Source: JBNKFQ01 sp050289385 (GTDB taxonomy: Bacteria; Pseudomonadota; Gammaproteobacteria; Pseudomonadales; Porticoccaceae). From it: 57,055 nucleotides of DNA. Each line of letters begins with the position of its first letter. Position 1 is the first letter of the stretch. A program made the translations under genes and the position numbers. Below, in pieces: positions 36,507-46,010 of the stretch. The DNA lies in the NCBI GenBank assembly GCA_050289385.1, contig JBNKFQ010000286.1, positions 1 through 57,055 on the forward strand, read 5' to 3'. The notes beneath the pieces were generated by a model. The model was not told where the DNA came from. It searched no databases and saw only the letters and a program-made list of their open reading frames with translations.

Positions 36507-37537
36507 TATTTGTCTCCCGGATTTTCGCAAACCGCGCTATACATTCGGGTTGCCAGCGTTACCAGCATCAGCAATAGCAGCGCACCGCCAGCATTATGTG
36601 CTACTGCAACCGGCAAGGGGATATAAAACAGCACATTGCTAATTCCCAGCACCAGCTGAATAAATAAAGCAGCCAAAACCATCAGGGTCAGTAACCGTAC
36701 TTTGCGGATATTCGACACCAGCAAAGCCGTGCACAATCCTGTCAAGTATAGCGTTACCAGCACTGCTCCGATGCGGTGAGTGTAGTGAATAGCTACCCGG
36801 GCATCATTTTCCATTAACCCGCCAAGGTAATTGGGTCCCATATGCTGCCCGAGATTGAAGCCCTGACTAAAATCCATCGGTGGCAACCAGCTGCCCTGAC
36901 AGGTGGGAAAATCCGGGCACGCTATTGCAGCGTAGTTGGAGCTGGTCCAGCCACCAAGCAAGACCTGCAACAACACCAGCGCCATGCCGCCGATAACCCA
37001 CGGTCTAAAACGCGCCAGCCCGACAAAGGCATCTTCGGACAACCGCCAATGCCGATTGCGCAAGCGCAAGAGCAATACCCACAACAGCGACAACACTGTA
37101 AAACCGCCCAACAAATGCGCCGTTACCACCTGCGGCCACAACTTGAGAGTAACGGTCCACATACCGAACAGACCTTGCCAAACCACGAGCAATAACAGAA
37201 ACAGTGGCAGTCGAAACGGGTAACCACGCTCCATGCGGTGACGTACCGCAATAATCGCCAAAATAACAATCATCAAACCCAGGAGGGAAGCGCAGTACCT
37301 GTGGACCATCTCTGGCCATGTTTTCTCGTGGTCCACAGGCGCATGGGGAAAAGCCGCCTCTGCACGAGCAACCTCATCGGGAGTGTTGGGCCAGATTAAC
37401 TGGCCATAGCAACCCGGCCAGTCCGGACATCCGAGACCTGCATCAGCCAGCCGAGTGAATGCTCCCAGAACCACTACCACGGCCGCCAAGACCACAGCCG
37501 CCAGCGCCAATCTATACCCATCAAGCGCTTTGTTCAT
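36506..37537 (-). CDS. ctaA: heme A synthase (COX15/CtaA family)
   Basis: Eight-helix membrane enzyme of 343 aa oxidising heme O to heme A for the aa3 oxidase. Family signatures are TRLADAGLGCPDWPGCYG with the cysteine pair, a second CPDFPTCQG loop, and heme-ligand His residues in PEMVHRYCASLLG, TAHLLGGF, YTHRIGA and AHNAGGAL. It is coupled by TAATG overlaps to both neighbours, indicating one operon. Confidence 0.95.
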   Translation of the reverse strand: MNKALDGYRLALAAVVLAAVVVVLGAFTRLADAGLGCPDWPGCYGQLIWPNTPDEVARAEAAFPHAPVDHEKTWPEMVHRYCASLLGLMIVILAIIAVRHRMERGYPFRLPLFLLLLVVWQGLFGMWTVTLKLWPQVVTAHLLGGFTVLSLLWVLLLRLRNRHWRLSEDAFVGLARFRPWVIGGMALVLLQVLLGGWTSSNYAAIACPDFPTCQGSWLPPMDFSQGFNLGQHMGPNYLGGLMENDARVAIHYTHRIGAVLVTLYLTGLCTALLVSNIRKVRLLTLMVLAALFIQLVLGISNVLFYIPLPVAVAHNAGGALLLLMLVTLATRMYSAVCENPGDK

Positions 37538-38130
37538 TACAGCAACACCTTAAGGTCTTTGATAATCTCTTTGTAACTGTGCTGTGATGTGTAATACATC
37601 ACCAGATAACCGCGAGAATCCAGCAAATAAATGAAGCCGGCTCGTTGTTCAGGTACTCCGGCATTATCCAGCACGCGGCCAAAGTCACCACTTTCATCGC
37701 GCAATACGGCAACACCCGGATAGTCGCGGGCCAACACTTCGGCAAAATCACTGGACGGCGCTTCGTTGCCAATATAGATACGCTCCAGACGATTGTTTCT
37801 TTTTGGCATTAATTTGTGAATCTGGCGAGCGATATAAAGCGACTGCCGACATGCATCACCACAATTTCTGTCACCAACGACCACCAGCTTCCATCTGGTA
37901 TTTTCAGTCGAAGGCTGCCACGCCGACCCACCTTCGACGAGTAATCTTGCATCGGTCACAGCCATTGCCGGTTCAATCAACACACCGTTATTGCGGGTAC
38001 CGAGAAAATCAAGCAACCGATTGCGTTCATCTTCGCTGGATGGAAACAACACTCTGGCTAAAACGATCACCATAACGGGCATACCCACAATCAGCCAAAT
38101 TTGCCATCTCTGCGATTTTTTATCGGTCAT
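37537..38130 (-). CDS. membrane-anchored SCO-like/thioredoxin-fold protein of the cox locus
   Basis: About 197 aa from the ATG at 38130. It has one N-terminal helix (about 12-30) and a periplasmic domain. The segment WKLVVVGDRNCGDACRQSLY places a CX3C motif where SCO proteins have CPDIC, and GFIYLLDSRGYLVMYY resembles their C-terminal strand pair. It is therefore a plausible divergent SCO/peroxiredoxin-like protein with copper or redox function. The SCO third-ligand His is not obvious. It overlaps SURF1 by ATGA and ctaA by TAATG. Similar unnamed genes occur at this place in Pseudomonas. Confidence 0.75.
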   Translation of the reverse strand: MTDKKSQRWQIWLIVGMPVMVIVLARVLFPSSEDERNRLLDFLGTRNNGVLIEPAMAVTDARLLVEGGSAWQPSTENTRWKLVVVGDRNCGDACRQSLYIARQIHKLMPKRNNRLERIYIGNEAPSSDFAEVLARDYPGVAVLRDESGDFGRVLDNAGVPEQRAGFIYLLDSRGYLVMYYTSQHSYKEIIKDLKVLL

Positions 38131-38852
38131 AACGACACATCTCTGTCCGTTGCAGATGATTTTTTGATACTGGCAAACAAAACCAGTATCACCAGCGCCA
38201 GCGCCATGGCAAACCACTGAATAGCATAAGCGGTATGCTTTTGCGGCTGCACATTAATTTCGGGCCAGCCCGTCACCAGCGCACCAGCCATGCCATCCTC
38301 AAGGCGCACGGAAAAGGGTTGCAAGGTCTCGCCAAGCTCCCGGGCCAATTGACCAAAATGCAATGTCTGCACAACTTTTGGCCAGCGCTGGCCAACCTGC
38401 CATTCCTTTACGTCAGTCAATGGCTGATACACCGTGCCCGTCACTTGCACAACTTTTTCCACCGGTGGAATGTCGGGCAACTGATCACGGCGGGCGGGAG
38501 CCTGAATCCAGCCACGGTTGACCAACACCCACCCGCCACTCTTGTCATTCAGAGGTGTCAGCACGTCGTAGCCGACGTGGCCATTGTGCACCCGGTTATC
38601 GAGCAAAAAACTGCGGGCATTATCAAACTGTCCCTGCAATCTTACGTAACGGTAACGCACGTTATCCGTTGTATCCAGATTTGCCAATGACGCTGCCGGC
38701 AGCTTGCGGCGCGTTTCAATCTGTTGCAAAAGAGCGCGCTTTTCGTCTGCACGCCGCAGTTGCCAATGGCCAAGTGATAGCAAAGCCGGCAGCAATATCG
38801 CGGCAAGCACCAACAACTTTCGATTTAAGGTAAAGTGCAATATGCCAGTCAC
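38127..38852 (-). CDS. SURF1-family cytochrome oxidase assembly protein
   Basis: 241-aa protein with two end helices (about 12-28 and 213-232) around a periplasmic domain, the SURF1 layout. Signatures are LGHWQLRRADEKRALL, GYDVLTPL with VLVNRGWI, and HTAYAIQWFAMALAL. It helps heme A insertion into subunit I. It is first of the operon SURF1 - SCO-like - ctaA - ctaB - thioredoxin - SCO, and divergent from the DUF2909 gene. Confidence 0.93.
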   Translation of the reverse strand: MTGILHFTLNRKLLVLAAILLPALLSLGHWQLRRADEKRALLQQIETRRKLPAASLANLDTTDNVRYRYVRLQGQFDNARSFLLDNRVHNGHVGYDVLTPLNDKSGGWVLVNRGWIQAPARRDQLPDIPPVEKVVQVTGTVYQPLTDVKEWQVGQRWPKVVQTLHFGQLARELGETLQPFSVRLEDGMAGALVTGWPEINVQPQKHTAYAIQWFAMALALVILVLFASIKKSSATDRDVSL

Positions 38853-38934
38853 CGCTGGTTAAAAAGGGCTCTTTATATCACCCTTCAAAAATGAGACGAT
38901 CGCGCACCATCCATACAATTAGACGGGCCGTGTT

Positions 38935-39153
38935 ATGTGGATAAAAGTCGTCATCGTCACACTGCTGATAGCCGTTATTGCCAGTCTCGGCAGCGGCCTT
39001 TACTATCTTTTTACCGACCTTGGAGGCCGCAAGCGCACGCTTTATGCATTGGGTATTCGTATTACCCTTGCGGTGTTGTTGCTAGTCGCCATCGCATACG
39101 GCTTTCTGTCGGGCGAACTGACCGCGCAAGCCCCCTGGGACGGCCAATATTAA
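38935..39153 (+). CDS. DUF2909 twin-helix membrane protein
   Basis: 72-aa protein with two transmembrane helices (about 3-25 and 40-60) joined by LFTDLGGRKRTLYALGIR. It is regularly found beside cox genes in gammaproteobacteria and lies here between coxC and SURF1 on the opposite strand. Its function is unknown; a small accessory factor of the oxidase is likely from position. Confidence 0.85.
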   Translation: MWIKVVIVTLLIAVIASLGSGLYYLFTDLGGRKRTLYALGIRITLAVLLLVAIAYGFLSGELTAQAPWDGQY

Positions 39154-39172
39154 GGGCCTGTTGAGACTATAC

Positions 39173-39194
39173 GGCCGCATGCAGACATGCGGCC
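39173..39194. terminator. hairpin between DUF2909 and coxC
   Basis: Perfect 9-bp stem GGCCGCATG / CATGCGGCC with a 4-nt loop in the gap between two convergent genes. There is no T run, so any termination activity would be weak. Confidence 0.55.
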
Positions 39195-39203
39195 AATTTC
39201 AGA

Positions 39204-40124
39204 TCAAAGCACATACACAAATATAAACAAACACACCCAAACTACGTCAACAAAGTGCCAGTACCAGGACGATGCCTCAAAACCGAACTGGTCATCGGAC
39301 TTGAAATGCCCCTTGAATGAACGCAGCAACTGGATCAGCAGCATAATGGTGCCCATGGTAACGTGAGCGCCGTGAAAGCCTGTCAGCATAAAGAACGTTG
39401 TGCCGTAAATTCCAGACTGCAAGGTAAGGCCCATATGAGTATAGGCTTCGTGATACTCTTCTACTTGCAAAAACAGAAAGGCAACGCCCAGCGCGACCGT
39501 TAATCCCAGCCACAAATTGAACTTGCCACGCTGATTATTCTTCATCGCCGAATGCGCGATGTGAACCGTCCAGCTCGAGGTTAGCAGGATTACCGTGTTC
39601 CAGAATGGCAGCCACCCCATAAACTTGCTCCAGCCGGGGAAGCCCATGTTCTCGTGCGGAGCAATGTATTTTGCCTCGTCGCCATTGATTACCTGATCGG
39701 GGGTTTGCATCAGGGGCCAGTCGGCCTTGAAACCTTCCCAAAGCAGATCACTACCTACCTTGTCTCCCTCGCCACCCAGCCAGGGCACAGCCATGTTGCG
39801 GACATAAAAGAGCGCCAGGAAAAAGGCAAAAAAGAACATAACCTCTGAAAAGATAAACCAGGTTATGCCCCATACATAAGAACGTTTCAACTGGTCGTTG
39901 GGCAAACCCTGCAGATTCTCCCGAATTACTGTGCTAAACCAGTTGAATAACACACTGGCAAAGAACAGCAGACCAGCGCTAAAAATCAGCACGCCATCCA
40001 ACCCCAGAAAAGGGGTGCCATTGAGCCAGTGGGCGGCCCCGAACACTGTGGTAATTAACCCGATGCTGGCAAACAGCGGAAGCCTGCTGGATTCGGGTAC
40101 GTAGTAGGTACTATCACTTGCCAT
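39204..40124 (-). CDS. coxC: cytochrome c oxidase subunit III
   Basis: Seven-helix core subunit of 306 aa. Typical segments are ITWFIFSEVMFFFAFFLALFY, SSWTVHIAHSA, LQVEEYHEAYTHMGLTLQSGIYGTTFFMLTGFHGAHV and WYWHFVDVVWVCLF. It is the last structural gene of coxB-coxA-ctaG-coxC, 18 bp behind ctaG. Confidence 0.96.
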   Translation of the reverse strand: MASDSTYYVPESSRLPLFASIGLITTVFGAAHWLNGTPFLGLDGVLIFSAGLLFFASVLFNWFSTVIRENLQGLPNDQLKRSYVWGITWFIFSEVMFFFAFFLALFYVRNMAVPWLGGEGDKVGSDLLWEGFKADWPLMQTPDQVINGDEAKYIAPHENMGFPGWSKFMGWLPFWNTVILLTSSWTVHIAHSAMKNNQRGKFNLWLGLTVALGVAFLFLQVEEYHEAYTHMGLTLQSGIYGTTFFMLTGFHGAHVTMGTIMLLIQLLRSFKGHFKSDDQFGFEASSWYWHFVDVVWVCLFIFVYVL

Positions 40125-40142
40125 TATTAATTCTCCGCATCC

Positions 40143-40712
40143 TTATATCTGGTTATCGCGGTTTTCCTTTCCCGTTGCCGCGACCGGCACCGAAGCGGTG
40201 ATGTCAAACAACGTATAGGAAAGGGTGATGGTGTTAACTTGTTCGGGAATGTCCTGATCAATGATAAATGTCATTGGTAATTCAGCAGACTCTCCCGCTG
40301 TCAGCGGCTGATTGTTAAAGCAAAAACATTCCACTTTGTGAAAATACTCCGCAGCCTTATATGGCACCATGCTCGGCACCGCCTGGCCAACCATGTCCTG
40401 TCCGGTACCGTTGTGCGCAAAAAAACGTATCAACTTGCGTTCTCCGGGGTGTACGCGGACCTCCTGGTCAATTGGGCGAAATTCCCACGGCATAGCTTCA
40501 TTGTTGATGGCCAGAAATTGCACTTTGATAGTGCGACTGGTGTCAACCTTTACCTCAACCGCCTCATAGGGCCCGCGGGTTTTACCGTTCAGACCCGTCA
40601 CTTCGCAGAACACATTGTACAAAGGCGGCATGACAAACACGCCGAAGCAGAACATGCCAACCGTCAACGCCAGCAGCTTGAGCACTATGCGATTGTACGA
40701 TTTGTCAGACAT
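40143..40712 (-). CDS. ctaG: cytochrome c oxidase assembly protein CtaG/Cox11
   Basis: Copper chaperone for CuB of subunit I, 189 aa. It has one N-terminal helix (about 10-30) and a periplasmic beta domain. The copper-binding pair CFCF is in YFHKVECFCFNNQPL, and the MPMTFIID-type segment is seen as LPMTFIIDQDIP. It lies between coxA and coxC. Confidence 0.95.
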   Translation of the reverse strand: MSDKSYNRIVLKLLALTVGMFCFGVFVMPPLYNVFCEVTGLNGKTRGPYEAVEVKVDTSRTIKVQFLAINNEAMPWEFRPIDQEVRVHPGERKLIRFFAHNGTGQDMVGQAVPSMVPYKAAEYFHKVECFCFNNQPLTAGESAELPMTFIIDQDIPEQVNTITLSYTLFDITASVPVAATGKENRDNQI

Positions 40713-40730
40713 TGCTCTGCTATTGCCCCC

Positions 40731-42284
40731 TTACTTGACTTCCGGCGGCGTGGTAAACGTGTGGTAGGGCGGTGGAGACGGCAACGTCCACTCCAACCCT
40801 TCCGCACCTTCCCAGGTTTTCTCTTCGCTTACTCGCTTGCCAGACTTCAGCGCTTTGAGAATGATCACCAAAAACAGTATCTGTGAGGCACCATATAGAA
40901 ACGCGCCACAGCTGGAAAGCATGTTGTAGTCGGCAAACTGAAGTGCATAGTCTGGAATCCTGCGCGGCATACCTGACAGCCCGACAAAGTGTTGCGGGAA
41001 AAAGGTCAGGTTAAAGCCGATAAAAGATGTCCAGAAATGCACCTTGGCCAGGTTTTCGTCATACATGCGCCCGGTCCACTTGGGTAGCCAGTAATAAACT
41101 GCCGCCGACATGCTGAAGATAGCGCCCGCTACCATCACATAATGGAAGTGCGCCACAACAAAATAGGTATCGTGATACTGAAAGTTTGCCGGAGCAATCG
41201 ACAACATTACGCCGGAAAAGCCACCGATGGTAAACAATATCAGGAACGCGATAGCAAACAGCATCGGCGTTTCAAAACTGATAGAGCCCTTGAACATCGT
41301 AGCGATCCAGTTAAATACCTTCACCCCCGTAGGCACAGCAATCAACAGGGTCGCATACATAAAGAACAGTTCACCGGCAATGGGCATACCCACGGTAAAC
41401 ATATGGTGCGCCCACACCATGAACGACAAAATGGCAATGGACGCCGTGGCATATACCATCGAGCTGTAGCCAAACAACGGCTTGCGCGAAAAGGTGGGAA
41501 TAATCTGCGATATAACGCCAAATGCCGGCAGAATGATGATGTATACCTCGGGGTGGCCGAAGAACCAGAACACGTGCTGGAACAGTACCGGATCACCACC
41601 GCCTGCGGCGTCAAAGAAGCTGGTGCCAAAGTGAATGTCCATCAACATCATGGTTACAGCACCGGCCAGTACCGGCATAACAGCCACCAGCAGGAAGGCT
41701 GTAATCAACCAGGTCCAGACGAACATGGGCATCTTCATCAATGTCATGCCAGGCGCACGCATATTGAGCACAGTAGCAATGATGTTGATAGACCCCATAA
41801 TCGACGACGCACCCATAACGTGAACCGCGAAAATAAAGAAGGTAACGCTTGGCGGCGCGTAACTGGTGGACAGCGGCGCATAGAATGTCCAGCCGAAATT
41901 GGGGCCACCACCTTCCATAAACAGCGTGGATGCCAGCATGGTGAACGCAAACGGCAGCAGCCAGAACGACCAGTTATTCATACGTGGCAAAGCCATATCA
42001 GGCGCACCAATCATCATCGGAATCAACCAGTTTGCCAGACCTACAAAGGCGGGCATGATGGCGCCAAACACCATCACCAGGCCATGCATGGTCGTCATCT
42101 GGTTAAAGAACTCGGGTTCAACCAGTTGCAAACCCGGCTGGAATAATTCGGCGCGAATAACCATCGCAAATGCGCCGCCCAGCAGGAACATTGCAAAACT
42201 CAACCAGAGGTAGAGTGAACCAATATCTTTGTGGTTTGTGGTATACAGCCAGCGGCGAATACCTTTAGCGGGACCGTGTGCCAT
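40731..42284 (-). CDS. coxA: cytochrome c oxidase subunit I
   Basis: Heme-copper oxidase core of 517 aa with twelve helices. CuB and heme ligands are in TTMHGLVMVFGA, WFFGHPEVYI, VWAHHMFTVG and HFHYVMVAGAI. The K- and D-channel motifs of the A1 family are consistent (HPEVYI and the FNQM loop). It starts 13 bp behind coxB. Confidence 0.97.
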   Translation of the reverse strand: MAHGPAKGIRRWLYTTNHKDIGSLYLWLSFAMFLLGGAFAMVIRAELFQPGLQLVEPEFFNQMTTMHGLVMVFGAIMPAFVGLANWLIPMMIGAPDMALPRMNNWSFWLLPFAFTMLASTLFMEGGGPNFGWTFYAPLSTSYAPPSVTFFIFAVHVMGASSIMGSINIIATVLNMRAPGMTLMKMPMFVWTWLITAFLLVAVMPVLAGAVTMMLMDIHFGTSFFDAAGGGDPVLFQHVFWFFGHPEVYIIILPAFGVISQIIPTFSRKPLFGYSSMVYATASIAILSFMVWAHHMFTVGMPIAGELFFMYATLLIAVPTGVKVFNWIATMFKGSISFETPMLFAIAFLILFTIGGFSGVMLSIAPANFQYHDTYFVVAHFHYVMVAGAIFSMSAAVYYWLPKWTGRMYDENLAKVHFWTSFIGFNLTFFPQHFVGLSGMPRRIPDYALQFADYNMLSSCGAFLYGASQILFLVIILKALKSGKRVSEEKTWEGAEGLEWTLPSPPPYHTFTTPPEVK

Positions 42285-42297
42285 CGCCTATATCCTC

Positions 42298-43449
42298 CTA
42301 TTCGCCTTTTTTGAATTTGTAAACTTTGACCGGTTGCACAATATCGCCGGTTGAATTACCCCAGGCGTTGCGCTCGTAGGTAATAACTGCAGCCAGATCC
42401 ACATCCGACAACTGTCCGCCAAACGCTTGCATGGCGGTGTCTTTTTTGCCGTTTACTACGATATTGATGTGGTCGTTGATCTCACCCAGCGCAATTTTGC
42501 TACCTTTCAGTGCCGGGAATGCACCCTTAACACCTTCACCGTTGGCCATGTGACAAGAAGCGCAAGACTGGTTATATACCTGCTCACCGCGCGTCATCAG
42601 TTCATCCAGTGCAAACACCTTTTTGGTCAGCTCACGCAGTGCCGCTTGATCAGCTTTTTTGCCAGCCAGCCATTCATCGTATTCCTGTTGCGGCAACGCC
42701 CGCACTACCACTGGCATAAAACCGTGGTCCTTGCCGCACAATTCAGCGCACTGGCCGCGGTATATGCCCGGTTTTTCAATATAGGCCCAGGTATCGTTAA
42801 CGAAGCCCGGTATCGCATCACGCTTCACACCGAGATCGGGTACCCACCACGAATGAATCACATCATTGGCCGTAATCAGGAAACGAATCTTCTTGCCAAC
42901 CGGAACAACCAGTGGCTCTGTAACCTCCAGCAGGTAGTATTCGCCCTTGTCCGTACGATTGGATATCTCATCACGGGTGGTTGCGAGCTCACTCATGTAA
43001 CCGAGGTCTTCACCGATATAGTCATAGCGCCATTTCCACTGGTAGCCGGTGATCTTGATATCCATTTCAGACTCTTCGGTGTCATACATCTGGAGCAAGG
43101 CATTAGTGGCGGGAATGGCCATAATCACCAAAATGATAAGCGGAATCACCGTCCAGGTAATTTCCACTTTGGTGCTTTCATGAAAGGTGGCGGCAACCGC
43201 CCCCTGTGATTTGCGATATTTGATCAAGCTGTAGATAAGTGCTGAAAACACCACGACGCCGATACCGACACAGATCCAGAACATCATCATATGGATGTCG
43301 TGAGCCGTGTGACTGACCGGAGTTACGCCATATGGCATATTCTCTGCCGAGCGGCCGGTGTCCTCTGCATTGGCACCTGTTGCGTGCGCCAAAGGCAGAA
43401 ACACAGAACCCAACAACAGCGCATACAGCCGCTTTGCTCTTTCGAACAT
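42298..43449 (-). CDS. coxB: cytochrome c oxidase subunit II with fused cytochrome c domain
   Basis: About 383 aa from the ATG at 43449. A signal peptide and two helices are followed by a CuA domain (HSWWVPDLGVKRDAIPG, QCAELCGKDHGFMPV). The C-terminal extension is a monoheme cytochrome c with CASCH and a downstream Met in KDTAMQAFGG. The fusion makes this a caa3-type enzyme able to take electrons from soluble cytochromes such as c4. It is the first gene of the cox operon. Confidence 0.95.
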   Translation of the reverse strand: MFERAKRLYALLLGSVFLPLAHATGANAEDTGRSAENMPYGVTPVSHTAHDIHMMMFWICVGIGVVVFSALIYSLIKYRKSQGAVAATFHESTKVEITWTVIPLIILVIMAIPATNALLQMYDTEESEMDIKITGYQWKWRYDYIGEDLGYMSELATTRDEISNRTDKGEYYLLEVTEPLVVPVGKKIRFLITANDVIHSWWVPDLGVKRDAIPGFVNDTWAYIEKPGIYRGQCAELCGKDHGFMPVVVRALPQQEYDEWLAGKKADQAALRELTKKVFALDELMTRGEQVYNQSCASCHMANGEGVKGAFPALKGSKIALGEINDHINIVVNGKKDTAMQAFGGQLSDVDLAAVITYERNAWGNSTGDIVQPVKVYKFKKGE

Positions 43450-43851
43450 TGCCCGTTTTCTCCTGTTGTGTTGCCTTTTATCGTTGTTCTGCACTGCCGG
43501 AAATACCCCTTTCTCGTATTGTTACATTCTGCGAGATCGTGTTTGATATCGCGTTTTTTGGCCACACCATCCTGACCATATCACCCTGTTTCTAGCTCCT
43601 TAATCAAGATGGTACGGCGGTGTAACCAATTGTATCCAACGGGAATGCACACCTGGCAGTTATCAGATGTGGCGGGAGTATCAAAAACACGAGTGTTCAA
43701 GTCAACCAAAAAGGGCATTTTTTTTGCATCAAGTGCATTTTATCAACAGATATTGTCGTTTTTGGCCAGTTTCAAAGCTGGCTGTTGGCAGGTGTATAGG
43801 TGAAAATCCCGTTGCCCTGATTAACAATCGTACCAATACGGCCAAATTCTG
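43450..43851. other. divergent promoter region between coxB and MATE genes
   Basis: 402 bp without a credible gene, tRNA or strong terminator. It should contain the promoters for the cox operon (minus) and the MATE gene (plus). A T-rich stretch with repeated GCATTTT words lies at 43716-43742, with no assignable regulator. Confidence 0.4.
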
Positions 43852-45195
43852 ATGCCTTCCGAATCGGTTAACCGACAAATTCTTGCCATCGCCTGGCCAA
43901 TGATCCTCGCTGGCGCCAGTGGGCCGCTGCTCGGCATAGTGGACACTGCCATTCTGGGTCACCTCAAAACCGGCAATCACTTGAGCGCGGTAGCTGTTGG
44001 CAGCAGCGGGCTGATGATGCTGTTCTGGTTACTCTCCTTTTTGCGGATGGGAGCTACCGGACTAACCGCGCGCAGTGTCGGCGCCAACAACCATCAACAC
44101 AATTGCGAGTTATTGTGGCAGTCACTGGCTCTGGCTACTATTTTGGGATTCATTCTGATTCTGCTGCAGTGGCCGATTTTGAAGCTGGTTCTTTGGGCGC
44201 TTGGGCCGGATCCAACTATTTACGATGCTGTTCTCAGCTATTGTCAGATCCGTATCCATGCCTCACCTGCCACATTGTGTACCTACGCTGCGATTGGCTG
44301 GCTACTGGGCCTGCAACGTGCCAGACAAACCTTGCTGGTAGTGGCCGTAACCAACGCGTTAAATATCGGCCTCGACTTTCTTTTTATCATCGGACTGCAA
44401 ATGAACAGTGAAGGCGCTGCCTGGGCGACATTGGTGTCAGAATACATCGGCCTGGGGTTAGCGCTTTTGATGGTGCGTCGTGCACTTTTTGCAATAGGCA
44501 GCTCCATAGATTGGCGTCGGTTACTCAAACTGCGCTTATATCGTGAACTGCTTGCCGTGAATCGGGATCTGTTTTTGCGAACAGCTTGCCTGGTGTTTAC
44601 CTTTACCTTTTTTACCGCACAGGGAGCCCGTTTGGGCAATGAAACGGTTGCAGCAAACGCTATTTTGATGCAGCTGGTATTATTGTTGTCTTATGGACTG
44701 GACGGTTTTGCTCATGCGGCAGAAAGCCTGACTGGCCACGCAATTGGATCTGGTAACAAGAAGCGTTTTTACGCTGTTTGCCGAACCACAACACTGTGGG
44801 GCGCTGGCATTGCCGCCATCACCGCGGCATGCTATCTCTTGTTTCAACCCCAAATTGTGACCTTGTTTACAAATTTGCCTGCAATCACTGAACTGACTTA
44901 CCGCTATTACCCGTGGCTTGTCGCTTTGCCCCTCATTGCTACCTGGTGTTTCTCTCTGGACGGCATGTTGCTGGGAGCAGGGCACACGAATGCTATGCGC
45001 AACACTATGTTTGCGGCTACTTTTTTGTGCTTCCTGCCAGCGTGGTGGTTGTCGCGCCAGCTCGGCAATCATGGCCTCTGGCTGGCATTTACCCTATTTA
45101 TGGGCAGTCGCAGCCTATTGATGGGAGGTGTGTTTTATTGGCTTTTTCGACGCGATGAATTGACTGTGCTATCTGATCGCCAACGTCTGATTTGA
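43852..45195 (+). CDS. MATE-family efflux transporter, DinF-like
   Basis: Twelve-helix inner-membrane antiporter of 447 aa. The N-terminal half shows PMILAGASGPLLGIVDTAILGHL and LRMGATGLTARSVGANN; the second half shows GLDGFAHAAESLTGHAIGSGN and FSLDGMLLGAGHTNAMRNTM. These fit the DinF branch of MATE transporters. No ribosome binding site is clear before the ATG. No LexA box was recognised upstream, so SOS control as for E. coli dinF is not supported. Confidence 0.88.
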   Translation: MPSESVNRQILAIAWPMILAGASGPLLGIVDTAILGHLKTGNHLSAVAVGSSGLMMLFWLLSFLRMGATGLTARSVGANNHQHNCELLWQSLALATILGFILILLQWPILKLVLWALGPDPTIYDAVLSYCQIRIHASPATLCTYAAIGWLLGLQRARQTLLVVAVTNALNIGLDFLFIIGLQMNSEGAAWATLVSEYIGLGLALLMVRRALFAIGSSIDWRRLLKLRLYRELLAVNRDLFLRTACLVFTFTFFTAQGARLGNETVAANAILMQLVLLLSYGLDGFAHAAESLTGHAIGSGNKKRFYAVCRTTTLWGAGIAAITAACYLLFQPQIVTLFTNLPAITELTYRYYPWLVALPLIATWCFSLDGMLLGAGHTNAMRNTMFAATFLCFLPAWWLSRQLGNHGLWLAFTLFMGSRSLLMGGVFYWLFRRDELTVLSDRQRLI

Positions 45196-45341
45196 ACCCC
45201 GTTGTTGTTGTTTAACTTTTGGTAGAGCATAATTCCCGGTTGATTGCCAGTAAAGACTAACGACCTGCCACAACAAACATGGTCACGATTAGCCCTCTGT
45301 TTACTTGGTTTTTTACTTAACGTTGTCTAGCTTTGCTTTAT

Positions 45342-46010
45342 ATGAATATGAATCTACTCCGCGATACCATAGATACCGCCAAAGCGCACGAACTCGCAAC
45401 TTCCCAGCTTTCGCGCTTGCTTGAGAAGCGAATCGCCACGCTGCATCCGGCGATCAGATTACCTTCAGAAAATGCGGTCGCGGCTCTGCTTAATTTTATT
45501 ATCCGGTATATCGAACATGTACCCGAGTTTATGGAAGCGGTGACAAATATTGCCGAAGAAGCGGGCATTACCGAATACACCACTCCGGTAATCAACATCG
45601 CCAATGACTTTTTTTTGCACCCTCCGGAAGTCGTTGAGGGAGTAGAAGGGCTGGTGGCTCTGATGGACGAAGCCTACCTGGCACATCGACTAATTGAAGA
45701 GATCAATGATCGTTACATGACACATTTTGGCGAACCACTGGTGCCAATGGATATGACCCGTTCCAACCTGATTATTCATCATCTGATTGGAGAGTCGTTT
45801 GCCAACCAGCTAGACGATGCCGTGCACGCCACTGTTGATCAAATGGAAGAACAGGCGCCACCGCAACAAAGCCCCGATTTTAAACGCTATACTGATAAAC
45901 GCGAACGCGACGGCCTGACACAGGCATTAACACGCTGGCCCTGTCTGGTTGATAGTCTGTCAATCAACCTGTCTCTGGGTGAGCCCAGCACTACCCTTTC
46001 TGTACCTTAG
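45342..46010 (+). CDS. conserved hypothetical protein
   Basis: About 222 aa, mostly helical, acidic and soluble, with no signal peptide. I do not recognise a family. It contains EYTTPVINIANDFFLHPPEVVEG and a His-rich NLIIHHLIGESF. The start could be the ATG at 45342 or 45348. The last 20 bases overlap the 3' end of yheV on the other strand. Confidence 0.6.
   Translation: MNMNLLRDTIDTAKAHELATSQLSRLLEKRIATLHPAIRLPSENAVAALLNFIIRYIEHVPEFMEAVTNIAEEAGITEYTTPVINIANDFFLHPPEVVEGVEGLVALMDEAYLAHRLIEEINDRYMTHFGEPLVPMDMTRSNLIIHHLIGESFANQLDDAVHATVDQMEEQAPPQQSPDFKRYTDKRERDGLTQALTRWPCLVDSLSINLSLGEPSTTLSVP

Noticed and set aside
39154..39170. GGGCCTGTTGAGACT right after the DUF2909 stop looks like a MITE end
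   Set aside because: Only the first nine or ten bases agree with the MITE terminal repeat, the following sequence is unrelated and no partner repeat is present. Chance cannot be excluded.
41142..42146. Long open frame antisense to coxA
   Set aside because: It is fully overlapped by the highly conserved coxA gene, and its composition rich in His, Arg and Gln is typical of an antisense shadow.
43450..43851. Candidate tRNA or LexA box before the MATE (dinF-like) gene
   Set aside because: No cloverleaf and no CTG-N10-CAG LexA palindrome at promoter distance were found.
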